Origin: Casuarina equisetifolia
Lineage: Eukaryota > Streptophyta > Magnoliopsida > Fagales > Casuarinaceae
Assembly (NCBI GenBank): GCA_028551475.1
Contig: CM052358.1
Span: 4,838,501 to 4,902,500, forward strand
Direction of reading: 5' to 3'
DNA length: 64,000 nt
The notes below the pieces were generated by a model, which saw only the letters and a list, made by a program, of their open reading frames with translations, had not been told where the DNA came from and ran no database searches. The position numbers and the translations under genes were made by a program. Positions 11,039 to 21,619 of the stretch are shown in pieces; the first letter of the stretch is position 1, and every line of letters begins with the position of its first letter.

Positions 11039-12259
11039 GTAAATAAGGATGAATTCTTTTTGCCTTCATATTTATAACGATGCCATTAGCCATTGGGTGT
11101 GTTGTTTATGTTGAATTTTACTATATATATATATATATATATATTAATTTCCTACTAAATATGTGATTTGTAACTAGTTTGGAGGACATAGGCTAGAATT
11201 CAGTTTGTCCACATGATTATCTAATCAAGATTTATTTTTAAGTGTTAACAAGTAAATTCCATGTCTACGAAACTTGAATGAGACCATTTGTTGTGCTGAT
11301 ACTGATGTTTAGGTGGTAGATGCTTAATAAGGTTCAGCTGGAGATCTCATCTTATTGTTGTGCCATTGTACATGACCAACTAATCACATAGAACCTTAAA
11401 ACACATTGTTATGAATTACAAATTAAAATAATCATAACAATTTTTGTAAACTTATCAAAAAATTATATCATCATCCAATTTAGTATCTAGCTATTGCTTA
11501 CAATAAGAGGTGATAAAGACAATGAAACAATCTAATTTCAATAGTCCAACCCATCAAGGTGTCTATCATAGGGTGATGTATGGTAAATCAAATATGGTGC
11601 TACTAAAAAAATCACGCTACATATGTTAGAGGTGAAAATAGTTCGATCTCCAAGACTTTTCAACTTTATTCACTTCCTTTTAGAAGAATTCATTGCAAAG
11701 GCTATGAATTCGAGGGGCCAATGAAGATTGTAATCTTAAAATATCTAGCTTCTCCTACAAGAATAGTTGCTCTATAACCACATATGCAAATTAAAATTTT
11801 AAACCCATAATAGAATTGTGCATAATGAACCTAATTTTGCAAGTGAATGTTTCCCTTACAAAGAAATGAGCTTTGATCCAAAGGGTAAAAGGTGTGCATA
11901 TGTGCTTAGAGTTATTAGACTTGCAATCTCGAAATTATTGAATCTTGATATCCAAAAATTAGTGAGATTTATTATATATTTTTCTTTGTGTTTTTTGTTT
12001 GAACAACAATTGTAACATAGTTGGTCTTATAAGTTTGCTAAAATATAAGATCTTTTACTATTCTTCGAATGATTGTGTAGAAATTAATAGATAAAATATA
12101 TTTAAAATTTAATTTTCAACAGAATGAGAAGGCATTTTAAGATTCCGGTAGTATTAAAAATCTCATAACACAGAGTGATAATTTTCAAATAAGTATATTT
12201 TCTTTTGTCCGACACCTTGAAAAGGTTGGTTATTCAAACATGAAATTTAATTTAGACAA
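11039..12259. other. No gene seen; repeated with block 2
   Basis: An AT-rich stretch that recurs at about 58941-60246. It contains a short (TA)n run near 11125-11144 and a 65-codon open frame at 11818-12015 that resembles nothing I know. The block 2 copy of that frame has an insertion just upstream. I see no splice or promoter context supporting a gene. Confidence 0.5.
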
Positions 12260-12637
12260 CTATCCAATGTCATTTAATGCCGATGTTGGCCAACTCATGA
12301 GGTGCAGGTGCGAAGTTCCATTTTTGCCATCATGGTTAGCCCCACAGCACTTTCCAGACATAAAACCTGCAGTTGGCAACATTCCGATGTGAGTGTGTGC
12401 AAGAACCAAAATGAACCAAAATCCTCCTCCATCACTACCCGCTGAAAAATAGCATTCAAGTTGGGGACAATGAGGCCTCACAGCTCCGCACACTCTCACA
12501 TCCTTAGGTTTTGATACTGACCCAACAAGAACATGCAGGATTGAGGCATATAACGAGGCAAGGGGTGAAACTTTCATAGTTGAGATATCATCGGTAATAT
12601 CCATTTCCACAAGGCTAAACCCAGGGGATTTGCTCAA
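12260..12637 (-). pseudogene. Unidentified conserved ORF fragment, copy 1
   Basis: A 125-codon frame starts MSKSPGFSLVEMDITDD and contains a Cys-containing stretch (VCGAVRPHCPQLECYF) followed by SAGSDGGG. I do not recognise the family. The first 75 or so residues are the same in three places in the window (here, 19152-19403 and 60247-60603), after which the frames diverge by indels. It lies at the outer edge of the left inverted-repeat arm. It may be a captured host-gene exon. It could also be a chance open frame in a repeat, although the residue composition looks protein-like. Confidence 0.45.
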
Positions 12638-13726
12638 TCATCTTTGCTTCAACAGCTCTCTCACCGCATTAACTTGGCTCCAACTTCCATCTGAAGCATA
12701 CAAGTTACTCATGAGTACATACTAACTAGCTTCGTTACGATGTAACCAGTTTGGTTCTCTTCTGATTTGTGTTTTTTTATTTTTATTTTTATTTTTTCAA
12801 GCGAATGCTTATTCGTTCATTTATGGTACTCGGACCCCGAGTGTTGCGGATTGGACACAAGTGCGCTCGGGGTAACCCTCACAGGACAATAACCCAACAA
12901 CAGGGATTTTTATGAGTTGGAAATAATTAATTAAGAAATGGCCGTGGGTTCGATGATTACACCATTCCTCTGCTTAAATAGTATTTGCAGCCTGCGTGTA
13001 ACTCACGTTCCCCCTCCATTAACCACGAAATACGGTCGTAGAAAAAGTGGACGGCATTGAATTCGAAAGGCCTCGACGCAGAGGGTCTGCTTTTCAAAGC
13101 AATTTCAATGCCTTGTTGGGACAGGTCACAGAAGTCAGTTGCGACGGGTTTTCAAATTTCCTCTTCATCTTTTGCAGCTCTGCTGTTAACGTGGCAATGT
13201 TGAGGAAATTTTTTTCTTGCGTTTTTCAGAGGCCTCGGAATAAATTTTTCTTACATATTGTTGTTTTCAAATCACGATGGTTACTCCGTTTTTATGGCTC
13301 CACTTTTGAGGGTGCAATGCTGAGCAAATTTGTCGAATCAGACACGGCACAATAATGGTCATTCGTCTCTGTTCTAATGCGGCGACGGTGAACATATTTT
13401 TTAAAGATTTGCGTTCTGAACCACGGCAGGTCACAATAATGATTCTTCGTCCTTTGTGGCTCTGTCTTGAAGGCAGCAGTAACGGGGCAAATCTTTTACG
13501 ATTCTTTTTTTAAATTATGACAACGCACAACGGTTCTTTATTTTTTGGCAAACTTTTTTTATTGTTTCTCAAATTATGACAGCGTACATCAATAATTATC
13601 CCTTATCTTTTGTGACGTGGTGATGTTGATATTAAGCTGTACATAAAATCGACGGAAGCTGTAAACCCTAGTTCAAGTTTGATTTTAAAGAGGAACAACT
13701 TGTTGTATCGGAGAAGGAAAAGATCC
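12378..13726 (+). repeat. Left arm of the inverted repeat
   Basis: The reverse complement matches 17622/17895-19404. Subrepeats include recurring words such as CACAATAATG, TTATGACA and GAGCAAATTT. A short stem, ACCCCGAG (12834-12841) with CTCGGGGT (12866-12873), is kept in all three arm copies. A 102-codon frame at 13047 has no recognised domain and is not preserved on the other arm. Confidence 0.8.
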
Positions 13727-14231
13727 GACATTTTCGTTGTAAACCCTACACTGTTCCTTTTCACGGAGCGTCTCGTCCAACTCCAACTCAACCCGCTCGT
13801 TCGTTCCGACATTTTCGTTCGTTCTCAGTGAGTTATCCGTAACGGAACAACTTATTATGCGTGCCGGTTGATTTTTTATTTGCCATAATATGTTTATTCT
13901 GTTTACCCTTTACATTAGATAAAAACCCAAAAACTTTTCTTTGGAGACACGCATTTCGATCTGTTACTCCCTTTCTAAATGCTCTTTGGTTCGCTTTTGC
14001 TCTTTAAAAACGGACCGATTTCCTTCAAGTTAAGACTTTTCTTGTGAGACTTTACACATCCATTTTGACCAGAAGCCTTCCCTTTTTCCTTTCGGCCCCA
14101 CCTATTTTGTTCTATAGCTTTTGACAATATTTTATATATGAATCTGCATCTTTATGTACGCTCTTTACGTTAATTATTTTTTGTTCTGCTGTTTTATTAG
14201 GGCTCGATCGTATTGTTGTTTCGTCAAAACA

Positions 14232-15091
14232 ATGCCAGACAACTGGTACAACCTTCACAAAAAAAAACTGGTACACCCGAATCGCAATTAACTTTTTATA
14301 TTTATAATTCAATTTAACTGACTTCCATATTATGATAGAAAGCAAAAGAAAAGAGAGATAAGGAGCGATTAGAAAGAAGGAAACAGAGGGCCTGTCGACA
14401 CGACTGGGAAATGGAACAGATCGCCGATAGAGAAGAACTGGGGAAAGAGCAATACGGCTACTACGACGACCAAGAACTGGAGAAAGAGCAAGACGGCTAC
14501 TATGACGAGGAAGAACTGGAGAAAGTGCAAGACAGCTACTATGCTGACCCTGACTTGGAGAACAAGGTACAGAGATTAATTTTTGCTTTGTTCTCTTCTT
14601 AGGGCTCGATCGTTTTGCTCATTTCCAAACAACACATTATTTAACTGAATTTCAAATTTCGAAGATTTGGGCGGCCGAGCAGCTCGAAAAAATGCGCCTC
14701 GAATCCGAACACAAAGAAAGAAGGAAACCCGACGAAGAGGCCGCAGATGGGGCTGCCTCCTCCTGGTCCGCCGAGCAGATGGCGGAGGAGGCCGAGCCGT
14801 TGGGCCAGAATTCATAGGAGGCCCACGTAAAAGAAAAAAAAACGTGGCACTGAAAAGTTGAAGGACCCGATAAAGGGCCGGCTCCTGGAACAGGCCCGCA
14901 GGTCCCTTGGAAAAGTCGCCACTAAGGGCCCCATAAGGGCCCCTATGAAGGTACTGGCCCGAGGGGCGCTGCCGCTGCTCGACCAGATAATAGCCCAACG
15001 GCAGGGCAGAGTCGAGATTGAGGGTCCGGAAGAAGGCCCAGCAGAGGACGGGAATAACGACCAGAAGGGCCCGGCACAAGGCCCTCCTTAA
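14232..15091 (+). pseudogene. Unknown acidic-repeat gene inside inverted-repeat element (family member A)
   Basis: I do not recognise this gene. A consistent three-exon model is visible. Exon 1 is 14232-14270 (starts MPDNWYN). Exon 2 is 14339-14566 (starts KAKEKRDKERLERR). Exon 3 is 14665-15091. Exons 1 and 2 end in phase 0, and the introns are 68 and 98 bases with GT and AG ends. Exon 2 contains a 13-residue repeat, three times, of the type ELEKEQDGYYDEE. Exon 3 starts IWAAEQLEKMR, has a second Trp motif SWSAEQ, then a TAG near 14815. About 45 bases on, a frame shifted by one base encodes a Gly/Pro-rich tail with KGPIRAP, LPLLDQIIAQRQ and GPAQGPP. The same layout and tail occur on the minus strand at 61346-62169. 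Exon 1 is the weakest part. The broken exon 3 suggests decay. Confidence 0.6.
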
Positions 15092-16812
15092 GCCCGACAT
15101 ATTTTGATTGCTTTTCATAAAGACTAGACTGCAATTTTATATTTTGCATACTTTTTTTAATGTTGAACAATATAGAGGCTAGATTATAATTTTTTATTTT
15201 GAATGGCTTTTAATGTAGGAGAATATAACTAAACTATGCTTTTATATTTACGTTGGAATTTCAAGTCTTTTCTACTTTTTATGGTTTTAATCTCAATGGA
15301 TTTTACTGATGACAAAAAAGCACGAAAGGAGCCAAAAAAAAAAGGGTTCAAAAAAGAAATAAAGAGTCCGAACCAAAACAAATTAAGAAAATAGGCAAGT
15401 ACATGTTTGGAGTACCCAAAAACCGGCAAGATAGATGAAGAACGCCACGGGAACGTAAAAAAAATAATTAACACATGTTGATAATAACCAAACATAGAGA
15501 CATTCATGCTTTGCTCAACCAAAAAGAGATGGAAAGGAAAAAAAAAATATGAAGAACGTGACAGCAACATAACTGAAAAAACAAATTAACACATGTTGAT
15601 AATACCAAAAACATAGGGACATTAATGCTTTGCCAAACCAAAAAGAGATGGAAATGAAAAAAAAAAAAAAAAGAACGTGTCAGCAACATAACTGAAAAAA
15701 AAAATTAACACATGTTGATGATAACCAAAACATAGGGACATTGATGCTTTGCTACACCAAAAAGACATGAAAATGAAAGAAAAAATGGAGAACGTGTCAG
15801 CAACATAACTGGAAATTAACATGCGTGTTCTACACATGGGTTTATGAAAAAAAAAAAAAAAACATAAGTAAAGAGTTTGGTGTAAAGTGTTATAAGCAAA
15901 GAGTTAACGGAGCAAAACAATAATGAGAACATAAACATTAATTAAATACATCAGAAAAGGGATGGAATACTTAAAACAACGAAAAAAGTAGCGAAATCGT
16001 AGAGTTAGTGCATCCAACTCATAGGCTACACGTCGAAGTCCGTTTCTTCAACATAAAAAAAATATAAAAGAGACCTCTCCTAGCAAGAAAGCGATGCCAA
16101 CTGAGGCTAAGAAGAAGCTTAAACAGATCAAACAAGTAGATGAGATCGAAGAAAAACAGATTAGTTCCACAAAAAAAACATCGGTTTATAAAGACTTAAA
16201 TAATTATAGGCGCCCACAAGAGAAAAAAATTAAGAAGTAAACAAACAGGTTATACGGAACAAAAGACGTGTGTATATTTACAGCCGTAAAAACAGCACAA
16301 ACTAAATTATGTAACGTAAAGAGGTAACAGAAGAACGATGAGATGAGAGCGAAAACAGGACCAAAACAAAAACAGTTAGAAACGTAAATAATTAACACAT
16401 GAGAAAAAAGACGAAATACACACACAAAAATACGGGTGTTCCAACAACTGGATACGGGTGTTCCATCAACAGGGCAGACTGAGGGCAGGATAAAGGTTAA
16501 ACTGATCAAACAAATATATGAGATGGAAGGAAAATTAAGATAGAGAATATATAGATTTTATCTTGTCAAATCAAAAAAACAAGGAACGAAAAGTACAAAT
16601 TGTAACTCAACGCAGGTTAAACTATAATTCCTCGGAATTTTAGCCATAGGCTGTGAAGAGTCGAAGGTGAAATAGGAGAGAGAGGCCGCAATAACGTTAA
16701 ACGAATAAGGCGATATAAGGAGAGAGGAGCCCAGAAAAGGATCTGCTGTTCTCCACCATTAAGGTGTTAAACGCATAGACAGAACTGAAACAAATCTAAG
16801 ACTCTGACATAA
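15092..16812. other. Element interior without a recognised gene
   Basis: A-rich DNA with a 118-base tandem array. Minus-strand open frames here are rich in Phe and Ser because of the A-rich plus strand, and they repeat with the array. None looks like a gene. A short direct repeat with the word TACGGGTGTTCCA lies near 16430-16465. Confidence 0.6.
15430..15830. repeat. 118-base tandem repeat, about 3.3 copies
   Basis: The word ACACATGTTGAT starts at 15471, 15589 and 15708, giving periods of 118 and 119. Each unit also carries ACATAG.GACATT and AAAAAGA.ATG, ends in a poly-A tract of variable length, and continues with GAACGTG.CAGCAACATAACTG. Confidence 0.9.
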
Positions 16813-17147
16813 TTTAGTGTCGGTAACGGTATACTGGACATTCAGAGTTTGTGTGAGGTGTCGTGATAATTATCAAATTATGAACTTGACGAGAGTATTT
16901 CTTCAAAAAGAATAAAAAAGCAACAAAGACAGCAGAGGTTAAAAAAGGAAAGCGCTTCGCTCATAAGTCATAGGAACCCAAAACTAAAAAATTAAAATAC
17001 AAACAAACTGTGGGATCCTGGCAAGCAATATAACAGATGAAGGAATCGCCAAAAAGAGCACAGAATTAACAGATCAGGAGAGAGATAGGAGTAAAAAAAA
17101 TGGATAAGAAAATTAAGAAACGTATAAATTTAAGAGATCAAAAGGAC

Positions 17148-17187
<40 letters not shown>

Positions 17188-17290
17188 GTAATAGTAATAA
17201 TAAAAATAATAACAATGATAACAACAATAATAACAGTAATAACGTATAGATTTACGATCAGAAAATCAACTGCGCAACCAACAAAACTCA
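16813..17290. other. Element interior segment also found at two block junctions
   Basis: Positions 16813-17075 match 5401-5810 in reverse complement, and 17075-17290 match 56026-56192 in reverse complement. The two dispersed fragments are adjacent in this element, without overlap. An (AAT)n tract lies within the second part. Confidence 0.7.
17147..17245. repeat. (AAT)n microsatellite with interruptions
   Basis: About 13 perfect AAT triplets are followed by a degenerate run with AGT, AAC and GAT variants. Confidence 0.9.
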
Positions 17291-17621
17291 AAAGCTATAA
17301 ACTTAACCACATCTCATCTTAATAATATTGCTTCAGAAAACAGGCCATCGCCTATAGAGAGGAGAGTATGGCGCGAACGCATATTGAAAGAAGGTCGGAA
17401 AGTGATGGAGGTCGAAGAGAGAGGGATCTGGTTAAACGGAGATACGAAATAGGGAGATGATATTGACAAGAAACGAGATCTGAGAGATAGAGATAAAAAA
17501 GGCTTGCGGCTGTCAAGCGTACGAGGGTAGGTTTCCACAGAAAAGGCAAAATCGGCATGTTAAGCGCAAAGGGATAAGTGCGTAAACTCGTGCGCAAAGT
17601 GGGCCTCGTTTAGAAGGCCCT

Positions 17622-19404
17622 GATCTTTTCCTTCTCCAATACAACAAGTTGTGCTTCTTTAAAATCAAACTTGAACTAGGGTTTACAGATTCCGTCGATT
17701 TTATGTACAGCTTAATATCAACATCACCACGTCACAAAAGGTAAGGGATAATTATTGATGTACGCTGTCATAATTTGAGAAACAATAAAAAAGTTTAAGG
17801 GCCGAAAATTGGGGACACGACGAAACTTCCGACTTGAGCTTAAAGCGATAACTGCGTAAACGCGTGCGCAAAGTGGGCCTCGTTTAGAAGGCCAGATCTT
17901 TTCCTTCTCCAATACAACAAGTTGGGCCTGTTTAAAATCAAAGTTGAATTAGGGTTTACAGCTTCCGTCGATATTATGTACAATTTAATATCAACGTCAC
18001 CACGTCACAAAAGATAAGGGAGCATTATTGATGTACGCTGTCATAATGTGAGAAATAATAAAAAAGTTTGCCGTCAGCATCATCGCCTCCTCAAAGACCG
18101 AGCCATAAAAAATAAAGAACCGTTGTGCACTGTCATAATTTAAAAAACGAATCTTAAAAGATTTGCTCCGTTACTGCTGTGGTTCAGAACGAAGAATCAT
18201 TATTGTGACCTTCCGTGGTTCAGAACGCGAATCTTTAAAAAATATGTTCACCGTCGCCGCATTAGAACAGAGACGAATGACCATTATTGTGCCGTGTCTG
18301 ATTCGAGAAATTTGCTCAGCATTGCACCCTCAAAAGCGGAGCCATAAAAACGGAGTAACCATCGTGATTTGAAAACTCGTCGCAACAATATGTAAGAAAA
18401 ATTTATTCCGATGCAGCTCTTCCAAATTTCGAGACCCGTGTGACCTGTCAAACAACGATTGATGTTGCCTTGCTTGCCGTCTTTGGAAAGCAGACCTCAG
18501 GCTTTCAAATTCCGAGGCCTCTGAAAAACGCAAGAAAAAAATTTCCTCAACATTGCCACATTAAAAGCAGAGCTTCAAAACATGAAGAGGAAATTTGAAA
18601 ACCCGTCGCAACTTACTTTAAGAAAAATTTATGGCAAACCTTTTAAATTGCAAGACCTCTGTGACCTGTCCCAACAAGGCTTTGAAATTACTTTGAAAAG
18701 CAGACCCTCTGCGTCGAGGCCTTTCGAATTCAATGCCGTCCACTTTTTCTACGACCGTATTTCGTGGTTAATGGGGGACAACGCGAGTTAACGCAGGCTG
18801 CAAATACTATTTAAGCAGAGGAATGGTGTAATCATCGAACCCACGGCCAATTCTTAATTAATTATTTCCAACTCATAAAAACCCCTGTTGTTGGGTTATT
18901 GCCCTGTGAGGGTTACCCCCGAGCGCACTTGTGTCCAATCCGCAACACTCGGGGTCCGAGTACCATAAATGACCGAATAAGCATTCGCTTGAAAAAATAA
19001 AAATAAAAATAAAAAAACACAAATCAGAAGAGAGCCAAACTGGTTACATCGTAACGAAGCTAGTTAGTATGTACTCGTGAGTAACTTGTATGCTTCAGAT
19101 GGAAGTTGGAGCCAAGTTAATGCGGTGAGAGAGCTGTTGAAGCAAAGATGATTGAGCAAATCCCCTGGGTTTAGCCTTGTGGAAATGGATATTACCGATG
19201 ATATCTCAACTATGAAAGTTTCACCCCTTTCCTCGTTATATGCCTCAATCCTGCATGTTCTTGTTGGGTCAGTATCAAAACCTAAGGATGTGAGAGTGTG
19301 CGGAGCTGTGAGGCCTCATTGTCCCCAACTTGAATGCTATTTTTCAGCGGGTAGTGATGGAGGAGGATTTTGGTTCTTGCATATACTCACATCGGAATGT
19401 TGAA
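17622..19404 (-). repeat. Right arm of the inverted repeat
   Basis: This is the inverted copy of the left arm. Its inner end is duplicated in tandem: a unit of about 273 bases starts near 17570 and again near 17843 (GATCTTTTCCTTCTCC at 17622 and 17895). The outer end stops at 19404 inside the unidentified ORF fragment, where the left arm continues into block 1 sequence. Confidence 0.8.
19152..19403 (+). pseudogene. Unidentified conserved ORF fragment, copy 2
   Basis: An 83-codon frame starting MSKSPGFSLVEMDITDD, nearly the same as the minus-strand frame at 12260-12637. Homology stops at 19404, truncating it relative to the other two copies. It lies at the outer edge of the right inverted-repeat arm. 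Confidence 0.45.
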
Positions 19405-21619
19405 TATGGATTAATAACTTGTTAGATAATATACCATGATGGTTTAAAGATACAAAATTTATATTTAAATATTCCTATCTTCAAAATAAATGCAGGAATA
19501 TCACATATTTCTAACATTGATAAGTTAGTTGATTTATATTTCTCAAATTTTAATGGTGTTATTGAAAAATCATACATTTATTTAATACTAGTATTGTACC
19601 ATAAATAAAATGAATTCAAACAAACTTTATTGTAATATATTCAATTGTAGTGCTATGATTGGGCCAAGTATTCGAGGTAAGAATATAAATATTCTCTATA
19701 TGACCCTAGTTTTGTCCGTGAATTATGTAAAGAAAAAACCTTCGCTAGAAAATAAAACTTGAAGGCTTTGTGGGCCTAATCATTTAGACATGTTCCTTTC
19801 CGCATGTTCCAGCCCAGTCGATTGTAAAATTGAGCCTAATACTTCACAACAAAAGGCGCAGCCCAAGAGAATTCACCAAACTAAACGGTATCATCTAATT
19901 TGGTGATTGGATTCATCGAAAAAGCTTAGTCCCTCAAAATGAGATATTTGAGGGTGAGAGCGAGTGACGACGAAGGATGCTCTGAAAATTACCAACGGGG
20001 AGAAAGTGGTGGGAACGTAAGTTTTCTAGCCTTGAAAATGTCTCTATCAGTGCTAATCGATTGGTTTCTGACTTTTGCAAATGGATGAAAAATGAAGCAA
20101 ATAGAAGGAAAACCCGTGTGCAAATCGCTAAAACTCATGAGTAACTTGTATGCTTTCAATACAAGTTAAAAGTGTTTGTTGGTTTATTACAACAACGCTT
20201 TAAATAAAGTGTAGATTCGTTTTCTATACCTTGAAGCAAAACAACAAATGAGGATTCCTAACCCAATTTATACATAAAATAGTTTGTGTCCCATCACCTG
20301 TCACATGGGTGGTAAAAGCGTGTAATAAATTGTCATATTCTTAGCTCCTACGTGGGCTTATGTTCGGTAATTTTACTTATTAGACCCTTGTAAGCTTGTA
20401 TTTAGAGGGGTAAAGTTTGTAATTGTAATAGAATGTAAATTGAGAATGAAAGACTTTGAAATCTCTATACTGTTTTATATGAAAACCTTAAAGCCTTTTG
20501 GCTAGAGAGGAACTCGATGTTGTGTACAAGATGTAGATATGTTATTTCCATTACGATATGAGTGTGTCGTGTCCACTTTGACATGGATTGTGTGTGTTAC
20601 GTGACTTGGTCTTCTCATCCTAAGTTTGCGATGGTCTGAAAATAAGCCACATTAAGATTCAAGGCATAAACTGTGGCTATGTGTTGATTTGGTGTGTATA
20701 AGTGCGCTAATCTATAAAGTTTGCCAAATTTGAAAAAGCTATAAATCCTCCGTTTAAGCCATTATAGCCAATGTTTGGGAGCTTAAATTCCGATTGCTAC
20801 ATTACCATGGACATAAAAATATAAGTGTGCATCTATTAGAACAATCCCTTTTATTTTCCTTTGTAATTTTAAATGCTGGGTTTTTTTATTCAAATTATTA
20901 GAAATTCTAATCCTTTTTTCCGGTCAAAAATCAGTTTATGAGGAGATTTTAACCTGTTGCAAACGGGACGAGACATTTCAATGCTCTTATTTTAAATTAC
21001 CGTAGCCTTTGATTCAGTAAAACTGGGGCGTTGTGCCTAAAAATTACACGTGGTGGCCATGCAGGCACTGCAGTCGCCGACACCCATGGTAAGTCGGCAC
21101 TCATCGCAGCCTATGCTGTTGTGGTATCGAAATTGAGTCTCAAAGTTTCCATAGCCTAAATGGTCGTCGCATCTGGTAGTAGTTTATGCGGCAACAAAAC
21201 GCTGCGTACAGGTGGATCTGTAGTCGCCGCGGGGAGGTGAACCGCCGCAATACACGGCACACGTAGTCGCGCCGGGCAGTAAAAACAGCGACAATCCTAT
21301 CTTACTCGCCATATCTGCGCGATGTTGACCTTCTACCTGAATATTTTACCAAGGTTTCCAGGCGTCGGGAAACTTCACAGAGTGGGCTGGCTTGTTTGGT
21401 TGTTCCCAATCCACTCTGACTAACGTTTGGGCCCAATCCAGTGCGTAGGCCCATAACTCACATTTGCACGCGGAAGGTCACGCGCGCTGCTTTTTGAAAC
21501 ATGAAAAACAACCGTAAATTTCTTGATGTGTAGGAACGGCGCCGTGTTATAAGCTCTTTATCCCAAACGGTCCCGATCAAGAGGCTTACCTCCCTTCCAG
21601 CTCCAGCCTGAGAAGGAAA
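19405..21619. other. Intergenic DNA upstream of cpFtsY
   Basis: No gene is visible. The first 1.5 kb is AT-rich. A short word set from the arm edge (CATGAGTAACTTGTATGCTT) recurs at 20138. From about 21000 the DNA becomes more GC-rich with many CpG steps, which fits a promoter region for the gene that starts at 21620. Confidence 0.6.
21047..21052. promoter_or_regulatory. G-box candidate upstream of cpFtsY
   Basis: CACGTG about 570 bases upstream of the cpFtsY start codon. G-boxes bind bZIP and bHLH factors and are common in light-regulated photosynthesis genes. A single hexamer occurs often by chance, so the role is only inferred. Confidence 0.3.

Larger units (their letters stand above)
12378..19404. 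mobile_element. 7-kb inverted-repeat (fold-back-like) element
   Basis: Two arms of about 1.35-1.8 kb face each other across about 4 kb. The left arm is about 12378-13726; the right arm is about 17622-19404. Arm homology can be followed from CAACATTCCGATGTGAG at the left edge to its complement at 19385-19404. It continues inward to the word GATCTTTTCCTTCTCC. The arms contain diverged internal subrepeats of roughly 100-130 bases. I find no clear target-site duplication at the arm ends and no transposase. Long arms built of subrepeats are typical of fold-back elements and of some Mutator-like elements. The class therefore stays open. The interior carries the unknown gene at 14232-15091, a 118-base tandem array and an (AAT)n tract. 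Confidence 0.75.

Noticed and set aside
13047-13355. A 102-codon frame in the left arm, and 18582-18791 in the right arm
   Set aside because: They lie on opposite strands of the arm repeat, are not preserved between arms and match no domain.
14576-15118. A 180-codon minus-strand frame
   Set aside because: It lies antisense to the GC-rich third exon of family member A. The plus strand has the splice sites and the homology to member B, so the minus frame is a shadow.
15430-15830. CRISPR-like regular repeats
   Set aside because: The units are contiguous with no unique spacers, and the context is plant nuclear DNA.
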